Shown: positions 16,934 to 26,055 of the stretch, one piece after another
Numbering within the stretch: the stretch's first letter is position 1
Layout: every line of letters begins with the position of its first letter
Assembly (NCBI RefSeq): GCF_000834015.1
Contig: NZ_JXQI01000064.1
Location: forward strand, 1-64,000
Source of the DNA: Prevotella pectinovora
Lineage (GTDB): Bacteria; Bacteroidota; Bacteroidia; Bacteroidales; Bacteroidaceae
DNA length: 64,000 nucleotides
Reading direction: 5' to 3'
The notes under the pieces: model-generated
Seen by the model: only the letters and a program-made list of their open reading frames with translations
What the model was told of the DNA's origin: nothing
The model's database searches: none
Made by a program: the position numbers and the translations under genes

Positions 16934-19900
16934 ATGATAATAAAGACAGACTGTTTTCTGCCATGCGCCGACATCGAGGCCGTGATGCCTACGGTGAACC
17001 AGCTGAGAGAATGCAGGGCAGTGAAACACATAAACTTGCTCGTTTCACAAGACTTCGCCATGAAGAACGCTGCTCCAGAGGGATGTGCGATGATTGTCGT
17101 AGACAATATCATGTCGTCGGCAACGATGATAAGCATCGCCGAGAATATCGACAGCGAATACACGATGATATACACCAAGTCCACACCGCTGACCATCGGA
17201 CTCTATGCTCTGAGAAGGATGATCCGGGTGGCTGCCGAGACCAATGCGGCAATGGTATACAGCGACCACTATTCTGTGGAGAACGGCAACACCGTGGCAC
17301 ACCCCGTGATAGACTATCAGGCGGGCAGCCTGCGCGACGACTTCGACTTCGGAAGCGTGATGCTCTTCAAGAGCAGGCTGATAAAGGAATATGCCGCCGC
17401 TGACGCTGATGCCGACTACATGTATGCCGGCTTGTACGACCTGCGCCTGTTTATAAGCAGAAACGGTTCCATCTTCCATCTCAACGAATATCTCTATACT
17501 GAAGAGGAGAGCGACACCCGCACAAGCGGCGAGAAGCAGTTCGACTATGTCAACCCGCGCAACCGTGAGGTGCAGGTGGAGATGGAAAAAGCCGTCACGG
17601 CGCATCTCAAGGAGGTGGGAGCATTCATCGACACCGCCGGATATGAGACTCCTGACTTCAACGAGCAGCAGTTCGCATGCGAGGCATCGGTGATAATACC
17701 GGTCAGAAACCGTGAGAAGACGATTTGCGATGCCGTGGACAGCGCATTGGCACAGAAAACGAAATTCAGATTCAACGTCATAGTTGTAGACAACCACTCC
17801 ACTGACAACACTACGACTCTCCTGGAAGAATATGCAGCGAAACATGCTGACCCTTCAAAGCCTCAGCTCATACACATCGTGCCTGAGCGTACCGACCTCG
17901 GCATCGGAGGATGCTGGAACGTGGCGGTGAACGACAGCAGATGCGGAAAATTCGCCGTGCAGCTCGACAGCGACGACCTCTATTCGTCTGAAAATACGCT
18001 GCAGACTATCGTAGACGAATTCCACAAGCAGCATGCGGCAATGATCATCGGAAGCTACCGCATGTGTGACTTCAACCTCAACACGCTGCCGCCAGGACTG
18101 ATCGACCATGCGGAATGGACCGACGACAACGGATGCAACAACGCCCTGCGCATCAACGGACTGGGAGCGCCACGCGCTTTCTTCACACCGCTGCTCCGGC
18201 AGTTGCAGTTCCCCAACACGAGCTACGGCGAAGACTATGCCATGGCGCTCGCCTTCTGCCGCCGCTACAGGATTGGCAGGATATTCTCCGAACTGTATCT
18301 CTGCCGCCGATGGGGCGGAAACAGCGATGCCGCTCTGAGCATAGAGAAGGTGAATGCCAACAACTTATACAAGGACAGAATCAGGACAATAGAACTCTCT
18401 GCCAGACAGCAGATAGAAAAGGGAATGATGGACTTCAGCGACGACAGTTCGCTCCACCGCTTCTTCAACAGACAGATGGAGCAGTGGGACCTGGCGAGGG
18501 AAAACTTCCGCGACCTTCACAATGTGGAGCAGCGCCAGCTCAACAGCGAAGGCAACAATATCATTGTGCAGTTCAATCCGGCACGCATCGTCTCCACAGG
18601 GGCAAGGATAGACAAGAAGAGTCTGGAGAAGCGTCCGTGCTTCCTCTGCCGCAAGAACCGTCCTGAGGAGCAGATGTCAAAGACTGTCGACAAGGACTTC
18701 GAACTTCTCGTCAACCCCTACCCTATCCTGCCGGCACATTTCACGATACCCAAGCTCACCCACCAGCCACAGGCAATATACCACAACTACAGCGAGATAC
18801 ACCGTCTACTCACGCTGTTCCCCAAGCTGATGGTATTCTACAACGGTCCGAAATGCGGAGCGTCGGCTCCCGACCATTGTCATTTCCAGGCCGGCACGAG
18901 CGGACTGCTGCCGCTGCAGACGGGATGGCAACGCTATTGCCGCAACATGACGGAGATATCCACCAACAACGACGGCGAGAGCATTTCCGTGATAAACGAA
19001 TATCCTTCGCCGGCACTGCTCATCCGCAGCAAGAGTCTGAAGGGCGACGCCGAACTGTTCAAATTCGTTTACAAGGCGCTGCCAATGGCAAAGGACGACT
19101 ATGAGCCGATGATGAACATCGTGAGCTGGAGAAACGGCGACGAATATCTCTCGGTGGTATTCCCTCGCCGCCGCCACCGTCCGGCATGCTATCCCGACCT
19201 GTCGGCTCCTGAGGCCGAGGGTTCGCTGATGATCAGTCCGGGAGCTCTCGACATGGCTGGAATGATAATAACGCCGCGAGAGGCCGACTTCAAGAGTCTC
19301 ACGGCAGAGAAGGCGATAGAAATACTGCGTGAGGTGAGCCTCAACGACGAGGAGTTTGCCTCTGTGATAAAGAAGATAAAGGAGAATGCCAACAAACCTT
19401 CGGCAGCGAGCATGATATGCCCCAAGCGCCGCGAGCCCAACGTTCACGTGGGAATAGTGAGCGGCGAGAGGATTGAGTTCTCGCTCAACGGCGAGTATTC
19501 TGCCAAGGGTGAGATAATCACCGGCAGACAGGTGGTGGAATTCTCTGAGGGTGGAATATTGTGGAACGGCAACCAATACCGCGAACTCTGTTTCTCACCG
19601 AAGACCGACAAGGCGTCGTTCTCGCTCTTCGACGTGACCATCGGTGTGAACTTCCACTGGGAGCGCAAGGAGACGCAGACCTTCCAGGGAGAACTGAACC
19701 TCGTGGTGGAGGCCGACAAGATATGCGCCATAAACAGTCTGCCTGTGGAGAAATATCTCGAAAGCGTAATCTCAAGCGAGATGAGCGCCACATCGAGTCT
19801 GGAACTGCTCAAGGCTCACGCCGTAATCTCCCGCTCATGGCTGCTCGCACAGATGAAGAAGAGGATGGAAGTGGCTGAGAGCGGCAACAACTTCTTCTCG

Positions 19901-20755
19901 TTTGTCAAGAAGGACGACATGCTCATCCGCTGGTACGACCGCGAAGACCACACCATATTCGACGTGTGTGCCGACGACCACTGCCAGCGCTATCAGGGAA
20001 TAACTAAGGAGACGTCGCCACACGTGGCACAGGCGATAAAGCTGACGAGAGGACAGATTCTCATGAACGGCAACGACATCTGCGACGCCAGGTTCTCGAA
20101 ATGCTGCGGAGGAGTGAGCGAGGAGTTCCAATACTGCTGGGAGGATGTGTCAAAACCTTATCTCATCGCCGTCAGGGATACCGAGGGCGGAATGAAGGAC
20201 GGCGGCGAAAGCGTGCCCGACCTCACCATCGAGGAGAATGCCGAGAAATGGATAAGGACGAGTCCGGAGAGCTTCTGCAACACCAGCGATGCCAAGGTGC
20301 TCTCTGAGGTGCTCAACGACTACGACCAGGAGACTGCAGACTTCTACCGCTGGCACGTCACTCTGACTCAGCAGAAGCTGAAGAGTCTGCTGGATGAGAA
20401 ACTGAAGATGAACCTCGGCGACATCATCGACCTCAAGGCGGTGGAACGCGGAAAGAGTGGCAGGATAAGCAAACTGCTGATAGTGGGCACCGAACGCTCG
20501 TTCACCATCGGCAAGGAACTGGAGATAAGACGCGCCCTGAGCGACTCTCACCTCTATAGCTCGGCATTCGTGGTAGACCGCAAAGACATCGGCAGCGACG
20601 GTGTGCCGCAGCGGTTCGAACTCACGGGAGCCGGATGGGGACACGGTGTGGGACTGTGTCAGATAGGTGCTGCCGTGATGGGAGAAAAGGGTTTCGACTA
20701 CCGTCAGATTCTACTCCACTACTATCGCAACGCCGAGATAAAGGATATTTATTGA
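16934..20755 (+). CDS. Glycosyltransferase / DUF4922 / SpoIID multidomain fusion protein
   Basis: 1273 residues without a signal peptide. Domains in order: a degenerate GT-A-like region (1-240), a family 2 glycosyltransferase (about 248-500; [28 protein letters not shown]), a DUF4922 HIT/GalT-like domain (about 560-790; CFLCRKNRP and DHCHFQAG with the histidine pair near 648-650), and a SpoIID/LytB domain (about 838-1273; [26 protein letters not shown]). SpoIID domains act on peptidoglycan glycan strands in spore formers; here the organism does not sporulate. The AmpG-like gene downstream suggests a cell-wall or muropeptide role, which is inference. The reading frame is intact throughout. Confidence 0.87.
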   Translation: MIIKTDCFLPCADIEAVMPTVNQLRECRAVKHINLLVSQDFAMKNAAPEGCAMIVVDNIMSSATMISIAENIDSEYTMIYTKSTPLTIGLYALRRMIRVAAETNAAMVYSDHYSVENGNTVAHPVIDYQAGSLRDDFDFGSVMLFKSRLIKEYAAADADADYMYAGLYDLRLFISRNGSIFHLNEYLYTEEESDTRTSGEKQFDYVNPRNREVQVEMEKAVTAHLKEVGAFIDTAGYETPDFNEQQFACEASVIIPVRNREKTICDAVDSALAQKTKFRFNVIVVDNHSTDNTTTLLEEYAAKHADPSKPQLIHIVPERTDLGIGGCWNVAVNDSRCGKFAVQLDSDDLYSSENTLQTIVDEFHKQHAAMIIGSYRMCDFNLNTLPPGLIDHAEWTDDNGCNNALRINGLGAPRAFFTPLLRQLQFPNTSYGEDYAMALAFCRRYRIGRIFSELYLCRRWGGNSDAALSIEKVNANNLYKDRIRTIELSARQQIEKGMMDFSDDSSLHRFFNRQMEQWDLARENFRDLHNVEQRQLNSEGNNIIVQFNPARIVSTGARIDKKSLEKRPCFLCRKNRPEEQMSKTVDKDFELLVNPYPILPAHFTIPKLTHQPQAIYHNYSEIHRLLTLFPKLMVFYNGPKCGASAPDHCHFQAGTSGLLPLQTGWQRYCRNMTEISTNNDGESISVINEYPSPALLIRSKSLKGDAELFKFVYKALPMAKDDYEPMMNIVSWRNGDEYLSVVFPRRRHRPACYPDLSAPEAEGSLMISPGALDMAGMIITPREADFKSLTAEKAIEILREVSLNDEEFASVIKKIKENANKPSAASMICPKRREPNVHVGIVSGERIEFSLNGEYSAKGEIITGRQVVEFSEGGILWNGNQYRELCFSPKTDKASFSLFDVTIGVNFHWERKETQTFQGELNLVVEADKICAINSLPVEKYLESVISSEMSATSSLELLKAHAVISRSWLLAQMKKRMEVAESGNNFFSFVKKDDMLIRWYDREDHTIFDVCADDHCQRYQGITKETSPHVAQAIKLTRGQILMNGNDICDARFSKCCGGVSEEFQYCWEDVSKPYLIAVRDTEGGMKDGGESVPDLTIEENAEKWIRTSPESFCNTSDAKVLSEVLNDYDQETADFYRWHVTLTQQKLKSLLDEKLKMNLGDIIDLKAVERGKSGRISKLLIVGTERSFTIGKELEIRRALSDSHLYSSAFVVDRKDIGSDGVPQRFELTGAGWGHGVGLCQIGAAVMGEKGFDYRQILLHYYRNAEIKDIY

Positions 20756-20771
20756 AAACAACGAAACAAAA

Positions 20772-22061
20772 ATGAAGACTAAAACATCTCCGTGGGCATG
20801 GGTGCCCACTCTATATTTCGCCGAGGGACTGCCAAACGCCATCGTGACGGGTCTCTCCGTGGTGATGTATATGCAAATGGGACTCACCGATACTGAGGTG
20901 GGTCTCTTCACCGGATGGCTGGCTCTGCCGTGGGTGATAAAACCGCTGTGGAGCCCGTTCATCGACCTCCTGAAGACCAAGCGTTGGTGGGTGCTCGCCA
21001 TGCAGATGCTCATCGGCAGCGCATTGGCTGGCATAGCGTTCAGCATACCTACGGCATTCTGGTTTCAGGCCACCATGTGCCTGTTCTTCATCATCGCCTT
21101 CTGCAGCGCCACCCACGACGTGGCTGCCGACGGGTTCTACATGATAGAACTCGACAACCACAACCAGGCTAAATACGTGGGACTTAGAAACACGTTCTAC
21201 AGGCTCGCCATAATCTTCGTCAACGGCATTCTCGTGTCGCTCGCCGGAGTGCTGCAGGTGGTGTTCCGCAATCAGATAAAATTCTCGTGGGCTCTGATAT
21301 TCTATGGCCTCGCCGGACTGTTCCTGGGAATGTGGCTGCTCCACTGCCGCACTATGCCGAAACCTACAGATGACGCTCATACGCAACGCAGCATGACAGA
21401 GGTGGCTAACGAGATAAAGACGATGTTCACCACGTTTTTCAGCAAGTTCAAGGCTTCTGAAACGCTTTGCGTAATGCTCTTCCTGCTGCTATACAGATTT
21501 CCGGAGGCCTTGCTCAACACCATGACGAAGACATTCATCCTGCGCCCTAACTCCCAGGGCGGTCTGGGACTCTCGCCACAGGAATACGGACTCGCCAACG
21601 GCACGGTGGGACTGATCGGTCTGCTGCTCGGCGGAATCCTCGGCGGATATCTCGTGAGCCGCGACGGTATGAAGAAATGGCTGTGGCCGATGGTGTGTGC
21701 CATCACTCTGCCTGATGTGGTGTATATATATCTGAGCTATTCGCTCAACTCCGACCTCTTCGTAGTGTCGTCGTGTCTCTTCGTGGAACAGTTCGGATAC
21801 GGACTGGGATTCACCGTGCTCACGCTCTACATGCTCTTCTACAGCCAGGGCAAGTTCAAGACCTCCCACTACTCCATCTGCACCGGAATATCATATCTCG
21901 GACTGATGCTCCCGGGCATGGTGTCGGGATATATGAAGGATATGCTGGGCTATCGCACGTTCTTCATCATCGTGATGCTCTGCTGCACCATCACGTTCCT
22001 CGTAACGGCATTCCTGAAGATAGACCCTGACTTCGGAAAGGAAACGTCTGAAGAGGAATGA
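20772..22061 (+). CDS. AmpG-like MFS permease
   Basis: 429 residues, 12 predicted membrane helices. The start WVPTLYFAEGLPNAIV and the segment FTGWLALPWVIKPLWSPFIDL are characteristic of the AmpG/acetyl-CoA transporter branch of the major facilitator superfamily, whose proven members import anhydromuropeptides for recycling. It begins 16 bases after the fusion gene and so is probably cotranscribed. The exact substrate is inferred only. Confidence 0.85.
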   Translation: MKTKTSPWAWVPTLYFAEGLPNAIVTGLSVVMYMQMGLTDTEVGLFTGWLALPWVIKPLWSPFIDLLKTKRWWVLAMQMLIGSALAGIAFSIPTAFWFQATMCLFFIIAFCSATHDVAADGFYMIELDNHNQAKYVGLRNTFYRLAIIFVNGILVSLAGVLQVVFRNQIKFSWALIFYGLAGLFLGMWLLHCRTMPKPTDDAHTQRSMTEVANEIKTMFTTFFSKFKASETLCVMLFLLLYRFPEALLNTMTKTFILRPNSQGGLGLSPQEYGLANGTVGLIGLLLGGILGGYLVSRDGMKKWLWPMVCAITLPDVVYIYLSYSLNSDLFVVSSCLFVEQFGYGLGFTVLTLYMLFYSQGKFKTSHYSICTGISYLGLMLPGMVSGYMKDMLGYRTFFIIVMLCCTITFLVTAFLKIDPDFGKETSEEE

Positions 22062-22064
22062 TAA

Positions 22065-22130
22065 CACATTAAACGGACTGTTGACCGATTTGTAGTTAGA
22101 CGGTCTAATGACCGTTTGGTGGTTATATTC
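22065..22130 (+). repeat. Possible dispersed intergenic repeat, partial copy
   Basis: GACGGTCTAATGACCGTTTGGTGGTTAT matches the end of copies at 4190-4246 and 62881-62940; the GCAAGCAGT part is missing. Confidence 0.45.
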
Positions 22131-22187
22131 CGGTTGAATTCATGGACTGAAAAATAGACTTGTGATGTCTAAGACATAGACCATGAT

Positions 22188-22254
22188 TTTCCCCCACAGC
22201 GTGGGGAACAGAACCCCCTAATGTGGGGTTTCATTCCCCACGCTGTGGGGGAAA
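22188..22254. repeat. Nested palindrome: perfect 21-base arms around an inner hairpin
   Basis: The arm at 22188-22208 (TTTCCCCCACAGCGTGGGG...) is the exact reverse complement of 22234-22254. Between them AACCCC (212-217 of this kilobase) pairs with GGGGTT. There is no T run, so it is not a standard terminator. It lies 126 bases after the AmpG-like gene. Confidence 0.9.
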
Positions 22255-22306
22255 TACGGACGGGCGAAAGGGATATGTGATTTAAGACAAAAACCGGAAA
22301 AACACC

Positions 22307-22437
22307 CGATGTCTTTTACGAGCCTTACAGCTTATCATCTGTCGGCTGTACTTCCCTGTCGAGAGCCAGCTCTCGACGGTAACTACATCCGGCAGCTGAT
22401 GGTGGTGACCATAGTCACCACCTCGTAAAAGACATCG
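22307..22437. repeat. 131-base imperfect palindrome (MITE-like or structured RNA element)
   Basis: The outer arms CGATGTCTTTTACGAG (22307-22322) and its exact complement (22422-22437) are 16 bases. The centre is a 9-base-pair stem at 22358-22377. Between them 22334-22350 and 22384-22400 pair over about 14 of 17 positions. One side carries an extra hairpin at 22401-22422 (GGTGGTGAC, loop CATA, GTCACCACC). No protein is encoded. Confidence 0.88.
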
Positions 22438-22522
22438 AGCGATAAACAGGGGAAAAACCACAAAGCTGATGAAGTTCAAACTTAACTCCAAGCCAATAGT
22501 AACTACTCTGAATATTGTCATC

Positions 22523-22665
22523 AGCCCCCACCTAGCCTCCCCCGAAGGGGAGGGACAGTTACTATTACTATTGATAAACGATTGATAATCAGACAACTAC
22601 AAATGAATATCATGCAGCCAAAGGTATCTGTCCCTCCCCTTCGGGGGAGGCTAGGTGGGGGCTGT
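22523..22665. repeat. Inverted pair of a 35-base GC-rich repeat
   Basis: The stretch from CAGCCCCCACCTAGCCTCCC to GGGGAGGGACAG (22523-22557) occurs in reverse complement at 22629-22665, with 71 bases between. Each copy holds an internal CTCCCCTTCGGGGGAG hairpin. A degraded third piece (GGCCAGGTGGGGGCTGATG) is at 22722-22740. The same type of sequence is common between genes in Bacteroidales genomes. Confidence 0.85.
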
Positions 22666-22811
22666 CGTCGATAGCCGGAGTAATCTGTTCCTTCCCTTTG
22701 TGAAGGTTAGGATGGGTTTGAGGCCAGGTGGGGGCTGATGTCGGCAGGAAAATCATCCACCTTGGGTTTATCCAGGTTCTTGTCTAAATCTGCGGGCCAA
22801 AAACAACGAAA

Positions 22812-22851
22812 AGCGGTTGAACAACGACATTGAAGTCGCCATTCAACCGCT
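22812..22851 (-). terminator. Intrinsic terminator of the small membrane protein gene
   Basis: On the minus strand AGCGGTTGAA pairs exactly with TTCAACCGCT, and an inner GCGAC/GTCGT stem extends it. It is followed by TTTCGTTGTTTTT. It lies 85 bases past the stop of the 30-residue gene and faces that gene only. Confidence 0.88.
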
Positions 22852-22935
22852 CCGGTTACACCCTCTCATGCGAGCGGGTATACAAATAAACTGATTCTCT
22901 CTAATACTTTCTAAAATTCAAATACTTCAGAAAAT

Positions 22936-23028
22936 TTACTTGTAGAGCTTCATGCCGATGTTCATTCCAACACTTGCCAATACTGCAAAAGCTACTACAC
23001 ATGCTGTTACTAACATAAATGTCAACAT
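22936..23028 (-). CDS. Small single-helix membrane protein, 30 residues
   Basis: ATG at 23028, stop TAA at 22936. The product begins MLTFMLVTACVVAFAVLASV and ends GMNIGMKLYK: one hydrophobic helix and a short basic tail. An AGGAAA sequence lies 6 bases before the ATG. A perfect TAACTTTG -7 box is at 23124-23131 and a strong terminator at 22812-22851, so it forms a transcription unit of about 310 bases on its own. No family is recognised. It could alternatively be a non-coding RNA with an incidental frame, but start context and hydrophobic pattern favour a protein. Confidence 0.72.
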   Translation of the reverse strand: MLTFMLVTACVVAFAVLASVGMNIGMKLYK

Positions 23029-23076
23029 AATCAATTTCCTTTCTCTTTTTAGTTATCGTTAAACAATCTTTTTACC

Positions 23077-23093
23077 TGCTGCTCTCATTGCAG
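23077..23093 (-). other. Leader hairpin of the small membrane protein mRNA
   Basis: GCTGC, seven bases, GCAGC on the minus strand, about 25 bases after the predicted transcription start and 50 before the ATG. It might modulate translation or stability. Confidence 0.4.
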
Positions 23094-23123
23094 CTTTTAT
23101 CTATATCTTTATCTTTTCAGTTG

Positions 23124-23131
23124 CAAAGTTA
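23124..23131 (-). promoter_or_regulatory. -7 box of the small membrane protein gene
   Basis: Minus strand TAACTTTG, a perfect TAnnTTTG. A TTTG lies 23 bases upstream (23155-23158), slightly farther than the normal 19-21. Confidence 0.65.
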
Positions 23132-23298
23132 ATGCCTTTTGTGTTCGCACACAACAAATAGAGGGGATATAGTCGTTTCTTATGCTTTTTATTGACATCA
23201 GTCAAAGAAAGCAAATATTTATAGTTAGATAATTGACATAAAACAAGCGGAAATATATACAAATATATGACAAACGCATGACACTATGTACATAATAT

Positions 23299-23538
23299 TT
23301 ACAAAAACAATGCCTTTTTGTCAGATTTTATTATCCTGCTGTCAGACAATTCCTGCAGCATCCGTAGCTTCTCTTCTGAGAGTTTGTCCAGCTTGGCCAG
23401 TTTCTTGTTGTATTTCCACCAGTTGAGCAGTCCCCGGTTCTCCACCTTCTTCTTGTCGGGCAGCTGATGATGCTGCTCCACATAGTCCTTTAGCTGCTGA
23501 TACTTGGTCAGCCATTTGGTTTCATTCACTGTTGCCAT
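23299..23538 (-). CDS. Small helicase-associated-domain (HA) protein
   Basis: 79 residues from the ATG at 23538; an in-frame ATG at 23571 adds 11 residues unlike the family. WLTKYQQLKDYVEQHHQLP and NRGLLNWWKYNKKLA match a single HA repeat (PF03457-like), which is normally found in tandem at the end of helicases. Here it is free-standing. Single-repeat proteins of this size occur in Bacteroidales. It may bind nucleic acid; the function is not known. Confidence 0.72.
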   Translation of the reverse strand: MATVNETKWLTKYQQLKDYVEQHHQLPDKKKVENRGLLNWWKYNKKLAKLDKLSEEKLRMLQELSDSRIIKSDKKALFL

Positions 23539-23670
23539 ACACCTTATATTATATATTCCGCAAGTTTTCAACTTGCTCTGCTAGTTGACAAGCAGGCAAG
23601 ATACGAGTAAACAAGGAGACCGCAAAAGTACAACAATAAACTAACACTTCAAAAAAGAGAAAACACTTAT

Positions 23671-23734
23671 AGGGATTTTCCCTCCCACTTTAGGGAAAAA
23701 CCCTTTGGCAGCACCGGGAATTGTTGTTTCTTTG
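23671..23734 (+). promoter_or_regulatory. Promoter with two operator-like 13-base palindromes
   Basis: AGGGATTTTCCCT (23671-23683) and AGGGAAAAACCCT (23692-23704) are near-identical in opposite sense, 21 bases centre to centre. They end where the -33 TTTG (23704-23707) begins; the -7 TTTCTTTG is at 23727-23734 after 19 bases. This is the layout expected for a dimeric regulator site. Confidence 0.6.
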
Positions 23735-23775
23735 CACCAGAGAAAAGAACATTACGAACATAAAACACAATGATC

Positions 23776-24780
23776 ATGAAAAGGTTTATATTATCAATGG
23801 CATTGCTTCTCACCGTGGCACTATCCACAATGGCGATGAGCTACGAGCAGGCAAGGGACAGAGCACTCTTCCTGACCGACAAGATGGCTTACGAGCTGAA
23901 CCTGAACGATGAGCAGTATGAGGCAGCATACGAGGTGAACCTCGACTATCTGATGAGCATAAGCACCTATGATGACCTCTACGGCACATACTGGACGAGA
24001 AGAAACATGGATCTCAGCTATATCCTCTTCGACTGGCAGTATAACGCCTTCTGCTCAGCGGCATATTTCTACCGTCCGCTGATATGGACCAACGGCGTGT
24101 GGCGATTCAGCATCTATGTACGCTACCCGAACCGCACATATTTCTATTTCGGCAGACCGGCATTCTATGCCACATACTACGGCGGACACAGCTGGCACAG
24201 AAACGGCGGACGCAGCTGGTATCACGGACGCACCTTCGGACCTCGCCCAGGAGAGAGCCGCTTTGGAATGAGAGACAGATATGACCGTGGCGATTTCCGC
24301 GGACAAAGAGGCCATGACCGCAGACATGACAACGGACGCTATGACCGAAACAACAGACGCAACGACAACAACAGCGGACGCTACGACCGAAACAACAGAC
24401 GTGACGACAACAACAGCGGACGCTACGACCGAAACAACAGACGCGACGACAACAACAGCGGACGCTATGACCGCGGCAACAACAGACGCGACAACAACAG
24501 CGGCTACAGAGGCACTACACCGAGGAGAGGCACCGGCAACGGCACAACGAATCTGAGCAGCTCTCGCACGACAGTGAGCCAAGAGATAGGCAGATCATCA
24601 AGGGGCAACAGTTTCAACAACAGCCCGACGAGAATATATCGTCCGGCAGGCGGTTCTTCCCGCCCTGCCAACACCTTCACACCGAGCCGCAGCAGTTCGT
24701 CGAACAACAGGTCGGCAGGCGGCAACAGTTCATCAAGAGGTGGCGGACGTTCCGGTGGCGGTGGAAGATTCGGAAGATAA
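23776..24780 (+). CDS. Secreted low-complexity Arg/Asp/Asn-repeat protein
   Basis: 334 residues from the second ATG; the first, at 23770, adds two residues. A signal peptide ends near TMAMS. An N-terminal domain (about 20-150) has many aromatic residues (SYEQARDRALFLTDKMAYEL, YFYRPLIW, RTYFYFG), and the rest is disordered: tandem RYDRNNRRDDNNSG units (24334-24504) and a Gly/Ser/Arg end. Similar proteins occur in Prevotella without known function. The charged tail could bind polyanions such as DNA or LPS, but this is speculation. Confidence 0.72.
   Translation: MKRFILSMALLLTVALSTMAMSYEQARDRALFLTDKMAYELNLNDEQYEAAYEVNLDYLMSISTYDDLYGTYWTRRNMDLSYILFDWQYNAFCSAAYFYRPLIWTNGVWRFSIYVRYPNRTYFYFGRPAFYATYYGGHSWHRNGGRSWYHGRTFGPRPGESRFGMRDRYDRGDFRGQRGHDRRHDNGRYDRNNRRNDNNSGRYDRNNRRDDNNSGRYDRNNRRDDNNSGRYDRGNNRRDNNSGYRGTTPRRGTGNGTTNLSSSRTTVSQEIGRSSRGNSFNNSPTRIYRPAGGSSRPANTFTPSRSSSSNNRSAGGNSSSRGGGRSGGGGRFGR
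24334..24504 (+). repeat. 42-base in-frame coding repeat, about four copies
   Basis: Units begin at 24334, 24376, 24418 and 24460, encoding RYDRNNRRDDNNSG with small changes. Copies differ by only a few bases, so copy number may vary between strains. Confidence 0.9.
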
Positions 24781-24930
24781 AAGGATAAAAGAAAGAAGAC
24801 TTATATCATATATACAACACAAGACTGACTGGAAAGAAGGATTAAACATACTATATTAAAGAAACGATAGGTAAAAGGATTTTGAAGCATAAAAGACATC
24901 AGGATATATTAAGGTAATGCAGACCTAAGA

Positions 24931-24961
24931 AAGGAGTGAGGAATCTGATTCTTCGCTCCTT
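24931..24961 (+). terminator. Probable terminator of the low-complexity protein gene
   Basis: AAGGAGTGAGGAATC pairs with GATTCTTCGCTCCTT over 15 positions with two mismatches, followed by CTGCTTTATTCTT. The remaining bases of 24781-25088 show no gene. Confidence 0.6.
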
Positions 24962-25003
24962 CTGCTTTATTCTTATAATCCCTGACAGAAGGACATAAAA
25001 ATA

Positions 25004-25029
25004 GGAGGAAAAATATTTCATCTTCCTCC
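25004..25029 (-). terminator. Terminator of trxB
   Basis: On the minus strand GGAGGAA pairs with TTCCTCC and is followed by TATTTTTAT. It lies 60 bases after the trxB stop. Confidence 0.7.
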
Positions 25030-25088
25030 TACCCTATTGCGAGCCCACCATTACGGGCTGCATATTCACGAAACTCTCAAAGAGAGAA

Positions 25089-26021
25089 TTACTTGTTCAA
25101 GAGATATCTCTCTGCCTCAAGCGCAGCCTTGCAACCGCTTGCTGCAGCCGTGATAGCCTGACGGTATACTGGGTCGGCAACGTCGCCGGCAACGAACACT
25201 CCAGGAATCTTGGTGCGTGGTGTGCCGTCGATGGTCTTGATATAACCCACCTCGTCGGTCTCGAGCCACTCCTTGAATACGTCAGAGTTTGGCTTATGGC
25301 CGATAGCGAGGAAGAAACCGTCGATCTGGATGTCAATCTTCTCCTCGTCTGCCTCGCCGCGACGCTTCACGAGATGTGCGCCTTCTACACCGTTCTCACC
25401 GTAGAGTCCGATGGTGTTGTGCTCAAAGAGCACCTCGATGTTCTCAGCGTTCATCACTCTCTCCTGCATCACCTTAGAGGCTCTGAGGAATGGCTTGCGC
25501 ACGATGAGATATACCTTCTTTGCCAGACCGGCGAGATAGAGGGCATCCTCACAGGCTGTGTCGCCACCGCCCACAACGGCAACGGTCTTCTTGCGATAGA
25601 AGAATCCGTCGCATGTGGCACATGCTGACACTCCCATACCGTTGTATTTCTTCTCGTCGTCAAGTCCGAGATACTTTGCAGACGCTCCTGTGGCGATGAT
25701 CACGGTGTCCGCCTCAATCTCAACGCCCTCTTCGGTTGTCACCTTGTAGGGAGCCTTGCTGAAGTCCACCTTAGTGATGATGCCGTCGCGGATGTCAGCG
25801 CCGAAGCGTTCTGCCTGCTCGCGGATGTCGTTCATCATCTGTCCGCCAAGCACTCCTTGAGGATAACCAGGGAAATTCTCCACCATAGTGGTCTGTGTGA
25901 GCTGGCCACCGGTGAGCAGACCGCAATATTCAACTGGCTTCAAGTTTGCTCTTGAAGCATAAATAGCAGCAGTGTATCCTGCAGGACCACTACCGATAAT
26001 CAAGCATTTTACGTGTTCCAT
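25089..26021 (-). CDS. trxB: Thioredoxin reductase
   Basis: 310 residues, normal length. FAD-binding GSGPAGYTAAIYASRA at the N-terminus, redox pair CATC (near 135-138), NADPH loop GGGDTACEDALYL, and the final FAD motif GVFVAGDVADP. It uses NADPH to reduce thioredoxin. It begins 34 bases after gpx on the same strand, so the two probably form a redox operon. Confidence 0.97.
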   Translation of the reverse strand: MEHVKCLIIGSGPAGYTAAIYASRANLKPVEYCGLLTGGQLTQTTMVENFPGYPQGVLGGQMMNDIREQAERFGADIRDGIITKVDFSKAPYKVTTEEGVEIEADTVIIATGASAKYLGLDDEKKYNGMGVSACATCDGFFYRKKTVAVVGGGDTACEDALYLAGLAKKVYLIVRKPFLRASKVMQERVMNAENIEVLFEHNTIGLYGENGVEGAHLVKRRGEADEEKIDIQIDGFFLAIGHKPNSDVFKEWLETDEVGYIKTIDGTPRTKIPGVFVAGDVADPVYRQAITAAASGCKAALEAERYLLNK

Positions 26022-26055
26022 ATTATAATTTAGTATTTAAAGTCGTTATTCTGTT

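Noticed and set aside
16093..17196. 367-codon minus-strand frame across nudC and the fusion gene start
   Set aside because: Antisense to two genes with clear motifs; it crosses their intergenic gap and has no recognisable product.
22282..22596. 104-codon minus-strand frame
   Set aside because: It runs through the 131-base palindrome and the GC-rich repeat and has no protein-like pattern.
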